Assembly: GCA_027063505.1 (NCBI GenBank)
Contig: JAMORO010000038.1
Location: 57,169 to 121,168 of the forward strand
Reading direction: 5' to 3'
Origin: Sulfurimonas sp.
GTDB lineage: Bacteria > Campylobacterota > Campylobacteria > Campylobacterales > Sulfurimonadaceae
Length of the DNA stretch: 64,000 nt
Shown here: positions 52,073-62,104 of the stretch, piece after piece
Layout: every line of letters begins with the position of its first letter
Position numbering within the stretch: position 1 is the first letter of the stretch
Made by a program: the position numbers and the translations under genes
Notes under the pieces: model-generated
Told to the model about the DNA's origin: nothing
Databases searched by the model: none
Seen by the model: only the letters and a program-made list of their open reading frames with translations

Positions 52073-54316
52073 ATGAATGAGAGCAAGAATTTTTTACGTA
52101 CAATAGTTGAAGAGGATTTAAAGTCAGGTAAATATAAAGAGATAGTCACACGGTTTCCTCCTGAGCCAAATGGATTTCCTCATATTGGTCATGCGAAGTC
52201 TATCTTTATCAACTTTGGTATTGCAAAAGATTATAATGGCCACTGTAACCTTAGAATGGATGATACAAATCCAACAAAAGAAGATACAAAGTATGTTGAA
52301 GCTCTTAAAGATGCGGTAGAGTGGTTAGGCTATGAGTGGGATAAAAGTGTTCGTTTTACATCTGACTACTTCCCTCAGATACACGACTATGCAATACAAC
52401 TCATTAAAATGGGTAAGGCTTATGTTGATAGTCTTAGTGAAGAAGAGATTCGTGAGTACCGTGGAACTGTAACTGAGGCAGGAAAACGCAGTAAGTATGC
52501 TCAGCGTAGTGTAGAAGAAAACCTAGATCTATTTGAGAGAATGAAAAAGGGTGAGTTTAAAGAGGGTGAACATATACTGCGAGCAAAGATAGATATGTCT
52601 GCAGCAAATATGAAGATGCGTGATCCTCTTATGTACCGTATACGTCATGTAGAGCACTTTAGAACAGGAGATGAGTGGGCAGTCTATCCTATGTATGACT
52701 TTGCGCACTGTCTTTCTGACTATATAGAGGGTGTGACTCACTCTATCTGTACACTAGAGTTTGAAAACAATCGTGATATATATAACTGGGTGCTTGACAC
52801 TTTAGAACTGACTCCTCCCCGTCCTTACCAGCATGAGTTCGCACGTTTAGGAATAAACTATACTGTTATGAGTAAAAGAAAACTTTTAGAGCTTGTAGAG
52901 GGTGGTCAAGTGAGTGGTTGGGATGATCCTCGTCTTCCAACTATAGCTGGATACAGAAGAAAAGGTTATACTCCTGAGTCTATCATCACTTTTTGTGACT
53001 CAGTAGGTATAGCCAAAGCAAACTCGATGGTAGATGTTGCACAGTTAGAGTTTTGTATACGCGATGATCTTAACACTAAGGTACCTCGTGTTATGTGTGT
53101 GCTTGACCCCATAAAAGTGACAATCGAAAACTATGAAGGTAGTGAGAGTATAGATGCTTCATACTATCCTGAAGATGTTCCTAAAGAGGGTATACGTGCA
53201 CTCCCTTTCTCTCGTGAAATTTATATAGAGAGAGATGATTTTAATGAAAATCCTCCAAAGGGTTATTTCCGTTTAACTCCTGAACAGCCCGTACGTCTTA
53301 AACATGCTTACATTATCTCTTGTAAGGAAGTTATCAAAGACACTAATGGAAAAACAGTAGAGATAATCGCTGAGTATTCTCCTGCATCAAAAAGTGGTTC
53401 TGATACTAGTGGTATTAAAGTTAAGAGTGCTATCCAGTGGGTAAGTGCTGCAGAGGCGAAAGAGGTTGAAGTAAGACTTTACGATAGACTTTTCTCTGTT
53501 GAAGCTCCCCAAGGAGTAGAAGATATAAATCCTGACTCTCTTAAAATCATTAAAAATGCTCTCATCGAGCCTGCTGTTATAAGTGAGAGACCTGATGAGA
53601 GATTTCAGTTTGAGAGACAAGGGTACTTTTATGCTGACCCTGTAGACTATACAACTCAAAAACCAGTATTTAATAAAATAGTTGGACTCAAAGACTCTTA
53701 TAGTAAAAAGAAAAAAGCTACACCAGTAAAGACCCAAGAGAAAAAAGTACAGATAGATGGTGAAGTTGTTGCTATGAGTGAAAAACAGCAAGTACTTTTT
53801 GATAAATACACTTCGGAATTAAAACTAAATAGTGAAGTAGCAAATACTTTAGCTCGTGATGAAAATCTATCATCATTTTACGAGCAGACTCTAGTAGAAC
53901 TTAATAGCCCTGTAAACTTAGCGAATATCGTTACAAATGAAGTAGCTAGAGAGATAAAAGAGACTTCAGTAGATACACTGAAGTTTACAGCAAAACAGAT
54001 AGCAGAACTTGTAAAGATGATAGATGATAAAACTATCTCAAATAAAATTGCAAAACAAGTTTTTGAAGAGATGGCAAAGTCTGGAGAGAATCCAGAAAAA
54101 ATAGTTGAAGCTAAAGGACTTGTTCAGATAAGTGATCCTGCAAAAATTTCTCCAATTATAGATGAAATCATCGCTAAAAACCCTGACAATGTTGCAAAAT
54201 TTAAAGCAGGTAATAAGAAACTTTTAGGCTTCTTTGTAGGGCAAGTTCTCAAAGCAACAGGTGGAAAAGCAAATCCTCAAGTTGTTAATAAATTAGTAGC
54301 AGAGAAGTTAAAATAA
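52073..54316 (+). CDS. glnS: Glutaminyl-tRNA synthetase with C-terminal GatB/YqeY-like domain
   Basis: FPPEPNGFPHIGHAKSIFINFGIAKDYNGHCNLRMDDTNPTKED, VMSKRKLLELV; C-terminal about 180 aa KQQVLFDKYTSELKLNSEVANTLARDENLSSFYE...GFFVGQVLKATGGKANPQVVNKLVAEKL. Confidence 0.93.
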   Translation: MNESKNFLRTIVEEDLKSGKYKEIVTRFPPEPNGFPHIGHAKSIFINFGIAKDYNGHCNLRMDDTNPTKEDTKYVEALKDAVEWLGYEWDKSVRFTSDYFPQIHDYAIQLIKMGKAYVDSLSEEEIREYRGTVTEAGKRSKYAQRSVEENLDLFERMKKGEFKEGEHILRAKIDMSAANMKMRDPLMYRIRHVEHFRTGDEWAVYPMYDFAHCLSDYIEGVTHSICTLEFENNRDIYNWVLDTLELTPPRPYQHEFARLGINYTVMSKRKLLELVEGGQVSGWDDPRLPTIAGYRRKGYTPESIITFCDSVGIAKANSMVDVAQLEFCIRDDLNTKVPRVMCVLDPIKVTIENYEGSESIDASYYPEDVPKEGIRALPFSREIYIERDDFNENPPKGYFRLTPEQPVRLKHAYIISCKEVIKDTNGKTVEIIAEYSPASKSGSDTSGIKVKSAIQWVSAAEAKEVEVRLYDRLFSVEAPQGVEDINPDSLKIIKNALIEPAVISERPDERFQFERQGYFYADPVDYTTQKPVFNKIVGLKDSYSKKKKATPVKTQEKKVQIDGEVVAMSEKQQVLFDKYTSELKLNSEVANTLARDENLSSFYEQTLVELNSPVNLANIVTNEVAREIKETSVDTLKFTAKQIAELVKMIDDKTISNKIAKQVFEEMAKSGENPEKIVEAKGLVQISDPAKISPIIDEIIAKNPDNVAKFKAGNKKLLGFFVGQVLKATGGKANPQVVNKLVAEKLK

Positions 54317-54365
54317 TAGCTTTTTGAAGTATCACTGATTTTACATCAAATGGTAAACCTTTTAT

Positions 54366-55157
54366 CTAAACCTTATACTCATGTGTTAAATCTGCATGAC
54401 CATAATAAATTGATGTAGAACTATTGACTAACTGCTCTTTAAATATATTTTGAGCTTTAATTCTTGTTGGAGTATCAAAATATATTAACATATTACGTGA
54501 AAAAATATAATCAAACTTACCTAATCTTTTGAAATCATCATCAAATATATTTACACAGATAAAAGTAACTTTATTTTTTATCTCTTGATTTAATTTATAC
54601 TCATTTCCATCTCGAGAAAAATACTTTTGGCGGATAGAGTCATTGAGATTTCGTATCGCTTTTTCATTATAAATTGCTTTTTGTGCAGTAGCTATTGCAT
54701 CAGAACTAATATCAATTCCAGTTATTTGAAATCTACTTGCACTCACTCCAGCTTCTAATAAAGCGATAGTAATACTATAAGGCTCTTCTCCCTTAGCTGA
54801 TGGAGCACATAAAACTTTTACGCTTTTTGATGTTTCTTTAATTGTTTTAACAAGGGAATTTATTTGATGTACTTCTCTGTAAAAGAAGCTTTCATTGGTA
54901 GTTAAATAATTTATTAGTTCTTGTTTTAATTCAGGTAATGTATCTAATGTACTAAGACAAGATTTAAAGCTTTCTATTTTATGTGTTCTACAAAAACTTG
55001 TGACCTTACTTTTAAAAACCACGGCTTGGTCTTCAAAGTCAATTCCTGTAACTTCTTTTATATATTTTGAGATATCTGGAATATTTTCATAGTCCTTTGC
55101 TATTTGAACTTTTTCAATTTCTTTCGCGACTTTTTGAACTTTAAAAAAATCAAACAT
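54366..55157 (-). CDS. cheR: CheR-type chemotaxis methyltransferase
   Basis: LINYLTTNESFFYREVHQINSL, LCAPSAKGEEPYSIAI-like motif, FDYIFSRNMLIYFD. Confidence 0.88.
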   Translation of the reverse strand: MFDFFKVQKVAKEIEKVQIAKDYENIPDISKYIKEVTGIDFEDQAVVFKSKVTSFCRTHKIESFKSCLSTLDTLPELKQELINYLTTNESFFYREVHQINSLVKTIKETSKSVKVLCAPSAKGEEPYSITIALLEAGVSASRFQITGIDISSDAIATAQKAIYNEKAIRNLNDSIRQKYFSRDGNEYKLNQEIKNKVTFICVNIFDDDFKRLGKFDYIFSRNMLIYFDTPTRIKAQNIFKEQLVNSSTSIYYGHADLTHEYKV

Positions 55158-55747
55158 TATTGGGCTCCAAATTGATTAATTTTATTACTTATTTCACTAA
55201 GAGAAAGTGATTGTACTTTACTTGATACTTCTTGTGCTCTCAAAGGCATTCCATAGACCGCTGAGCTTGCTTTATTTGCACTAATGCACTTTGTATTATG
55301 ATTAACTAACTCTAGCATACCTTTGGCACCATCGTCTCCTATACCTGTAAGAATACAAGCAAGAGTATCTATATTATTTGAGAATTTAGAACAAGACTTA
55401 AAGAGTTCATTGATATTTGGATTATAGCTATTATGTGTTTTATCGGATATATGAAATACAAGTTCATTACTCTGTTGTTTAATACGACAACAGTTAGTAG
55501 CTACATATATTGTTTTACTTTGAAGAGATTCATTGTTATGAGCTACTTTGACATCTAAATAAGTAGTGACATTCATGTGCGAAGTAAAAGAAGATATAAA
55601 CTCATCTCCCATGTGTTGTGCAATAACTATCGAAGCATTGAAATCTTCTGGAATAGCTTTAATGATTGTCTTAATATCTCTGGGCCCTCCAGTAGAAGCA
55701 CCTATGAGAATTAATTTATTTAGTTGTAAAGATTTCAAGTTTAGCAT
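55157..55747 (-). CDS. cheB: CheB methylesterase domain protein without receiver domain
   Basis: [55 protein letters not shown]; no REC domain. Confidence 0.88.
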   Translation of the reverse strand: MLNLKSLQLNKLILIGASTGGPRDIKTIIKAIPEDFNASIVIAQHMGDEFISSFTSHMNVTTYLDVKVAHNNESLQSKTIYVATNCCRIKQQSNELVFHISDKTHNSYNPNINELFKSCSKFSNNIDTLACILTGIGDDGAKGMLELVNHNTKCISANKASSAVYGMPLRAQEVSSKVQSLSLSEISNKINQFGAQ

Positions 55748-57719
55748 GTAGTACTTGAGTCATTGCATTTAAATGGTCGGCTGCTGATGCTATTTCTTCA
55801 ACATTTCTTGCATTAGTTGATGAAATATCATTAATATTTTTAACATGAGTTACAATAGTTTTTACACTTTCTCCCGTAATTGTAAAATCTTGTACAGTTT
55901 TATCAGAGGCTTCAACTGCACTATTTACAATATGTGCAGTTGCCGTGATTTTACGCTCTACCTCTTGAGCTACTTGAGATAAGTTTTCAACATCTTGAGC
56001 ACCATTGCTCATCTGCCCACTTAAATCATTAATAGACTGAACAATAACACTAATAGTAGCATTAATCTCCGCTAATGATTTTTGAGTTCTCTCAGCGAGT
56101 TTTCTAACTTCATCAGCAACAACAGCAAATCCACGTCCATGCTCTCCTGCTCGTGCCGCTTCAATAGCTGCATTAAGTGCAAGTAAATTAGTTTGGTCTG
56201 CTATATCTGATATAACAGTTAATACATCTTTAACTTGTTGAGTATCGCCTGAAACTTGTTCCATTCTATGTGCAAGTTCTATTTCAATTTGGGAAGTTTG
56301 TTGTACTTTTTCAGTAAGACTAACAATCTCGTTTTTTGCTTCTTCTAGCGTTTCGTTTGCTTTAATAATTCCATCTTTACTATATCTTGCATCATCAATA
56401 GCACTCAGGATAGTTGCAAGGATATTTGTCGTTTCAACCGTTGCCTCTGAAATAAGGACAACTGATTCTTCAACATTATTGCCAACAGTTATTGCTGTTG
56501 TAGATAGTTCATGTGCAATAGCAACATTTTCATCACTTGATGCTTTAGCTTCACTTATAGTCTCTTCTACTTTTCCTATAAAATTATTCATAGCACTTGC
56601 AGTTTGTCCCATTTCATCCGAAGAACTAACACCAATAGAACCAGTTAAATCTCCATTTGATAAATCTACTGAAACTCTATTCATTTCCATGAGGGTAGCA
56701 AGAATATATTTTGAGATAGTAAATCCAACTATTGCAGTAAATACTACTAAAATAGAATTAATAATAATTAGCCACATTAGTGCTGAAGATTCTTTATCAT
56801 GCAGTTTTGAGATATTCTCAATTAAATTATCTGAAAAATGATTTTCAACTTGTTTGAGTAAGTTGATTTTTTTACTTATTGTTTGAAACCAGTATGTTCC
56901 ATCTATATTGAAACTTGAAATATCTTTTCCACTTAGTATCATCTCTCTCATATTATTTACTTCGTTTACTGTAGAACCTGATACTGTTGTATTGAAAAAT
57001 TTAATACTTTCCTCATTTGCTAAGACTTTAAATGAATTCAGGTAACTATCTTGTTCAACAATAAGAGAGTTAAATTTAATACGGTCTGCTGATGTTACAG
57101 TAGCTGCACCAAATATAGAACTACCAATAGCTCTTTCAATTCCTGCTTTTTCCTTAGAATATAAAAAATTTGTATAAGAATTTAAATCTTTTACTACTGC
57201 TTCAATCGTTGATTCATTTGCTAATCGAGCAATAGCATTTAGCATTGCAGTATTAATGGATGTATAGTATTTAATAGCATCTTTTTTAGCTATTTGAAGT
57301 GATTTTACATCCCCTCTAATAGTATTTACTCTCGCGTAAGTAGAAAGGGCTGATTGAAGTTCGTTAATGAATTTATGAGGTAGTTCATCTAAATCAACTT
57401 TATTCATAGAATTAACTAACTCTGTATGTTTAGCATCTGTGGATGATTTTTGTTGTTCAAGTATATTAGAAAATTTCTTTCCACCTGAACCAATAAACCC
57501 AGCAGTAGCACCTCTTTCTTTTTGAATCTCATGAACAAGAGAACTCATCTTAATCGAGATGTCTAATGCTTCTTTTAATACATTTACTTCATTGACTACA
57601 TTGTTTTTATCTATAACCGATATAGCTATCTGTACAACTAATGCAATTGTTGGGATTATGAAAATAAGAGCTAATTTTGCTCTTATACTTATTTTACTTA
57701 ACATTTTATATTTCTCCAT
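55716..57719 (-). CDS. Methyl-accepting chemotaxis protein with NIT-like sensor domain
   Basis: Periplasmic [25 protein letters not shown] (NIT-like), signalling hairpin [44 protein letters not shown] 57719 likely start (ORF track 57755). Confidence 0.88.
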   Translation of the reverse strand: MEKYKMLSKISIRAKLALIFIIPTIALVVQIAISVIDKNNVVNEVNVLKEALDISIKMSSLVHEIQKERGATAGFIGSGGKKFSNILEQQKSSTDAKHTELVNSMNKVDLDELPHKFINELQSALSTYARVNTIRGDVKSLQIAKKDAIKYYTSINTAMLNAIARLANESTIEAVVKDLNSYTNFLYSKEKAGIERAIGSSIFGAATVTSADRIKFNSLIVEQDSYLNSFKVLANEESIKFFNTTVSGSTVNEVNNMREMILSGKDISSFNIDGTYWFQTISKKINLLKQVENHFSDNLIENISKLHDKESSALMWLIIINSILVVFTAIVGFTISKYILATLMEMNRVSVDLSNGDLTGSIGVSSSDEMGQTASAMNNFIGKVEETISEAKASSDENVAIAHELSTTAITVGNNVEESVVLISEATVETTNILATILSAIDDARYSKDGIIKANETLEEAKNEIVSLTEKVQQTSQIEIELAHRMEQVSGDTQQVKDVLTVISDIADQTNLLALNAAIEAARAGEHGRGFAVVADEVRKLAERTQKSLAEINATISVIVQSINDLSGQMSNGAQDVENLSQVAQEVERKITATAHIVNSAVEASDKTVQDFTITGESVKTIVTHVKNINDISSTNARNVEEIASAADHLNAMTQVLHAKLEIFTTK

Positions 57720-57960
57720 AATGTGATTTTCATCTTTTATAAGTAGATTATACAATAAAAATAAAATATAGAGGATGTATTGGTGTATTTAGGTAAAGTT
57801 TACTACGAGCCACTACTTAGCCAAGTTTATTGATATTGTTACTGTACAATACGAAAAAATATAATTAATTAATCACTTTAAGTTTCAGATTTTTTGGTAC
57901 CGTTTTTAGTGATGTTTTATTTTAGAGGGCTCTTAAATGCCCTATACAAAGGGGATTTGC

Positions 57961-58008
57961 ATGCAAATAAGAGTCTATTACGATTATAAGGTAGACTTAT
58001 ATTTTTAG
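57961..58008 (+). pseudogene. Truncated YbgC-like thioesterase 5' end (MQIRVYYDYK...)
   Basis: ATG CAA ATA AGA GTC TAT TAC GAT: matches the conserved xIRVYYE/D start of YbgC, then diverges to a stop. Confidence 0.3.
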
Positions 58009-58073
58009 TAAGAACCCGCTAAAATAGGCATGTCTGCACATGACATTTTCTACTTTCGACGAAAAAAGCTCAA

Positions 58074-58096
58074 AAAAAGGGCACAGTTTGGGCACA
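58074..58096 (+). repeat. 23-bp direct repeat, copy 1
   Basis: AAAAAGGGCACAGTTTGGGCACA, identical to 62648..62670. Confidence 0.85.
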
Positions 58097-58470
58097 CCTC
58101 TAACTTCATTCTATAATTCCTGCTTCATTCAATGCTGAAACAAAATTAGCACTCACTTCTTTAGATAACTTCTCTATCTGCTGCTTATGCTCTCTATACA
58201 TCTGTTTATGTTCAGCTGTATCCTTTTGCAAGGTCTCTGCGAAATATTTACTATATGCTCTAAACTCATCTATTATGACATCTATTTTTGTATGATAATT
58301 CTCACCACCAATTGTCTTAATCTCAACATGATTGGGTTCAATCCTCTCTACATTCCAAACTATTCCCTTCTTTGTTTTTATTTTGCGACTGGAGAGTAAG
58401 TTTGCTTTGTCGCACTGAAGCATGAACTTGTAGAAGTTAAAATTAATGCCATTATTTTTAACGGTTGAAA

Positions 58471-58475
58471 TATGT
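58471..58475. repeat. Target site duplication TATGT (left)
   Basis: Immediately left of the IS end; identical pentamer on the right. Confidence 0.85.
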
Positions 58476-58576
58476 TGTAGAGAAGCGCACACTTGGCCAC
58501 CCAGAAGCGTCAACACTTGGCCAGTAAATTTCTAAAAAATATTCTTATGACATTCTACCATAGGTGGCCAAGTGTT

Positions 58577-59317
58577 TTATCCATTTGCAAGTAATTCTCT
58601 CATAGACGGACCACTGAGTTCAATTTTATGAGCAGTGTGTATAAGTCTATCCATCATAGCATCAGCTATAGTTTCATTTCCTAAATATGCATACCACTCT
58701 TTTATAGGGAGTTGAGCAGTTATGATGATAGAGCCATTAAGTGTTCTCTCTTCAATTATCTCAAACAAGTCATTTATTTCATCACCTTTGAGAGGTGTTA
58801 CACCAAAGTCATCAAGTAGCAAAAGTTTGAACTTTGAAATCTTTGCAAGTGTCTTCGTATAACTCCCATCCAGTCTAGCCATCTTTATCTCTTCAAGAAG
58901 TGTAGTTACTCTGTAATATTTTGCAGAGTATCCAAGAGAAATAGCTCTTCGTGCTATAGCTTGAGCTAAAAAACTCTTACCAGTCCCAGTAGCCCCTGTA
59001 AGAAGTATGTTCTGAAACTTGTTTATAAACTCACAGTTTGCTAGAGAGAATATCTGAGACTTATCTAATTTTCTTTTTGCATGGTACTGAATCTGATCTA
59101 GTGATGCTGAAGAATCCTTGAGTTTAGCAACTGTGAGTATTCTCTTTATTCGTTTGTCCTGTCTCTGGTTTATCTCTGCTTCAAAGAGATGGTAGAGTCT
59201 CTCTTCAAACGATAGTGACTGGTACTTCGTATCTTCACTCTGAAATAATAGAGACTCTTTAAATCCTGAAAGACTGAGTTGTGCTGTTTGTTCTATGAGT
59301 GTTGCAAGTGTTATCAT
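58577..59317 (-). CDS. istB: IS21-family helper ATPase IstB
   Basis: NILLTGATGTGKSFLAQAIARRAISLGYSAKYYRV, LLLLDDFGVTPL, HTAHKIELSGPSMRE. Confidence 0.95.
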   Translation of the reverse strand: MITLATLIEQTAQLSLSGFKESLLFQSEDTKYQSLSFEERLYHLFEAEINQRQDKRIKRILTVAKLKDSSASLDQIQYHAKRKLDKSQIFSLANCEFINKFQNILLTGATGTGKSFLAQAIARRAISLGYSAKYYRVTTLLEEIKMARLDGSYTKTLAKISKFKLLLLDDFGVTPLKGDEINDLFEIIEERTLNGSIIITAQLPIKEWYAYLGNETIADAMMDRLIHTAHKIELSGPSMRELLANG

Positions 59318-60923
59318 TATTTTAGTTCCTGAGTTGGTGTAGTTATAGTTTGTGAATAGTATTCACTACCTCTTATATTTTCATGTCCATTGACATAGGA
59401 GTTATTAGAAACTTGATGCTGACTGTGAAGTAGATAGCTCTTTGTTTTTAGCATTGACTCTATTGAAGCTACTTTATAACTGTTAACCTCAAGTGCAACT
59501 GTAGATACAGCTTCTAGTGCAGAGGTACCATAAGTCTTTGAAAAACTAAGTATCGCCATACAAGATTTATATCCTCGTGTAGGATGTGCACGATTCTCCA
59601 TAATCTTTTCCATTAGTGCTGTTGTATTAGCTCCTATAGAGTTAGCCCAGTTAAGTATTCTTCTAGGATTCCATTTCTCATATTGATACTGATGGTCAGT
59701 TGGCATATGTTCTAAGAGGGTTGAGTCGTGATATTTCTGTGAGAGTCGTGGATGGTGTGCAATAGTCTCTCCATTAAGTGAGATAAGTACAGATGATTCA
59801 GAGTAAGTGACATCTACTTTTTTACCTAAGTGAATATAAGGAACTGAGTAACCACTTCCTTCTAACTCTATATGATAATCTATCCCTACAGTAGCTCGTT
59901 TAAACTCTTTGAAGATATATTGGTTTGCTCTGAGTGGGTGTAGCATAGGTTTATCAAGAGCTTCAAATAGCTCTGTTCTACTTTTACCTATTCTTCTAAG
60001 TATTTTATTATTGTAACCATCAATGAGTAGGTTTATCTGCTGGTTGAGTTCATCAACACTGAAAAATGTATGGTGTCGTAGTTTCATCAGTATCCATCTT
60101 TGAATAGCTTTTACTCCTAACTCTACTTTAGATTTATCCTGTGGTCTGTAGGGTCTTGCTGGCTCTACTGCAACACCATAATGCTCTGCCATATCTTTAT
60201 AGCTGTCGTTTAATCGCACTAGTCCTTTCTTGTGAGAAATCACTGCTGCTTTTAGATTATCAGGTACTAAGATGTTTGGAACTCCTCCATAGAAGTTAAA
60301 GGCTTGAATATGGGACTCTATGAAGTGTTTGGTTGATTGAGTTCCTGTTGCATGAACAAACGTATATCCACTTGCACCTAGAACCGTTACGAATATTTGA
60401 GCCTTAGATATCTCTCCAGTTATTTGGTCTGTAATTGGCATGGTTAAGCCACTATAATCGATGAAGAGTTTATCTCCACTGTAGTGAACTTGTCTCATGG
60501 ATGGATTTACAGTTTTAACGAACTTCTTGTAGTAGCGATTAAACTGGCTATAGCTATATATAGAGGGTTGTTTCTACCCTCAAGGGGCACCTCGTCTTTT
60601 AGCTCTTCCCATAGTAGATGCCTTGTCATACCTTTACGACTTAACTCTTCGTGAATCTCATTCCAATCTGGATGGATGAGAGTTGAGTTCTTTTTAGGCT
60701 TTAAAGGTCTGTTGGAGATGAATAGTTGTGATAGTTCTGTGTCGCTTAGGTTGAGTACTTCTTCGAGTGAAGAGTCTAGTTCTATATAACTCTTTATATA
60801 GTTGGCAACACTATTACGAGATACACCTGTCATTGTTTGGATCTGTCTGTTTGATAATTGATTACGATATTTTAATCGTAAAACCTCTTTTATTTTACTC
60901 ATTGATACTCTCCTCAATTTCAC
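59317..60923 (-). pseudogene. istA: IS21-family transposase IstA, frameshifted into two ORFs (59317..60498 and 60507..60923)
   Basis: N-terminal HTH (LSNRQIQTMTGVSRNSVANYIKSY) and catalytic part (MRQVHYSGDKLFIDYSGLTMPI...) lie in different frames; the second frame extends upstream as SIYSYSQFNRYYKKFVKTVNPSMRQVHYSG. Confidence 0.8.
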
Positions 60924-61072
60924 ACCTCTTTTTAGGTGTATTATAGTTGAAGAATATCTTTTAGTTTAAATCTACCTTATAGGAGCATCAAGAGAAGTAG
61001 TGGCTACTTATGAGACGCTCACAGTGGCCAAGTGTTAACGCTCGCGGTGGCCAAATGGAGTGCTTCCCTACA

Positions 61073-61077
61073 TATGT
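61073..61077. repeat. Target site duplication TATGT (right)
   Basis: Matches 58471-58475. Confidence 0.85.
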
Positions 61078-61477
61078 ATATGAAAACCTGTCTCTTCATT
61101 TGTGTAGCCATATTTATTGATGATTGGACATATCGTTTGGATGTAGTGTTTTATCCCTGAAGCTGTAGTGATTGGTACAGAAATCTCTATACCATTATCT
61201 TCTAGTGAGATGTCAGGTTTAATCTGTAGGCAGTTGTTTTTATCTTTGTCTGTTGGCAGATTAATTGTATCAACTAAAATTTCTACATCTGTGAGTTCAT
61301 ACATCTCTTTAACTATCTCATCAATGATTTCATTAAATCTGTGCTCTGTTGTATCAATATAAAATTCAAATTCACAACCATACTGATACTTGTTAGCTTG
61401 ATTAAGGGCATAGGAAGGATACGAGCAATTGCTATTTGCTTCATACCTTTTAGTGGTTTCATTTGTAGTATATTTCA

Positions 61478-62086
61478 TTATCCCTCAATCATTGCATCTA
61501 AAGTGCTATGTAGTTTTTCTATTTTATAGTCAGTGTTGTTAGTCCACTCTTGAAGAGGTTTTTGATCAGTTGGCAGTGCTGCATCTGGTTTCATATACAC
61601 AAAAGCACGCTTCACACCATGATGTGACTTCACCTCTATTTTCTTTCTTACATAGTAGTCTGGAGCACCTTCAAACTTATCAATCTTGCTCATAAGTTCA
61701 GCTCTTGTTATCTGATAGAGTTCGCCTTTGATTTTCGAGATTGGTGCATCAACAATATACGGGTAGTTCCCAAAAGAGTCTTCAAACATTGCAAGTTTTT
61801 TTACAGTATGAGCCTTGCCAAGCCGTTTGGCATATTTGCTAAGAAGATTATGATTGTCAAAGCCTTTTTTGAGTGATCCATACACAAAGAGTAGCTCACT
61901 AAAGGAATCTTCTTTTTTGAAGTAGCCTTTTTTTACAATTGTAATCACACCGTTATCATGAAGTCTATGAAGTATTTTTCTAGTTGTATCTGTAGAAATA
62001 CCTTCAACTTTAGCAGCAGAAAATGGTACGATGACATCTGTTTCTAATGATTGTACTTTACGATGTATTTTTTCTGTATAAGACAT
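61478..62086 (-). CDS. Winged-HTH / gamma-glutamylcyclotransferase-like (AIG2/GGCT) fusion protein
   Basis: N-term VPFSAAKVEGISTDTTRKILHRLHDNGVITIVKKGYFKK (wHTH); then LLFVYGSLKKGFDNHNLLSKYAKRLGKAHTV...YPYIVDAPISKIKGELYQITRAELMSKIDKFEGAPDYYVRKKIEV (GGCT fold). Confidence 0.82.
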   Translation of the reverse strand: MSYTEKIHRKVQSLETDVIVPFSAAKVEGISTDTTRKILHRLHDNGVITIVKKGYFKKEDSFSELLFVYGSLKKGFDNHNLLSKYAKRLGKAHTVKKLAMFEDSFGNYPYIVDAPISKIKGELYQITRAELMSKIDKFEGAPDYYVRKKIEVKSHHGVKRAFVYMKPDAALPTDQKPLQEWTNNTDYKIEKLHSTLDAMIEG

Positions 62087-62104
62087 ACTCTACTCCTCTG
62101 TTTA

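Larger units (their letters stand above)
58476..61072 (-). mobile_element. IS21-family insertion sequence (2597 bp)
   Basis: Imperfect terminal inverted repeats TGTAGAGAAGCGCACACTTGGCCACC / TGTAGGGAAGCACTCCATTTGGCCACC, IstA and IstB ORFs, 5-bp TSD TATGT. Confidence 0.93.
58106..61478 (-). pseudogene. Amidoligase-like (COOH-NH2 ligase fold) gene split by an IS21-family insertion
   Basis: 5' part 61478..61073 (GCEFEFYI, CLQIKPDISLEDNGIEISVPI, GFHIH) and 3' part 58475..58106 (ISTVKNNGINFNFYKF...IDEFRAYSKYF) join in frame after removing 58476..61072 plus one TATGT copy: ...TNEETGFHIHISTVKNNGINFNFYKF.... Confidence 0.75.

Noticed and set aside
58476-58516. First residues of listed ORF 58106..58516 (MLTLLGGQVCASLQ)
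   Set aside because: Derived from the IS21 terminus, not from the host gene.
60498-60600. Programmed -1 frameshift in istA
   Set aside because: No clear X_XXY_YYZ slippery heptamer, and IS21 istA is normally one ORF; treated as a mutation or sequencing error.
61068-61478. Listed ORF 61068..61478 as an intact 136-aa gene
   Set aside because: Its stop lies inside the IS terminus; it is the 5' half of the split amidoligase-like gene.
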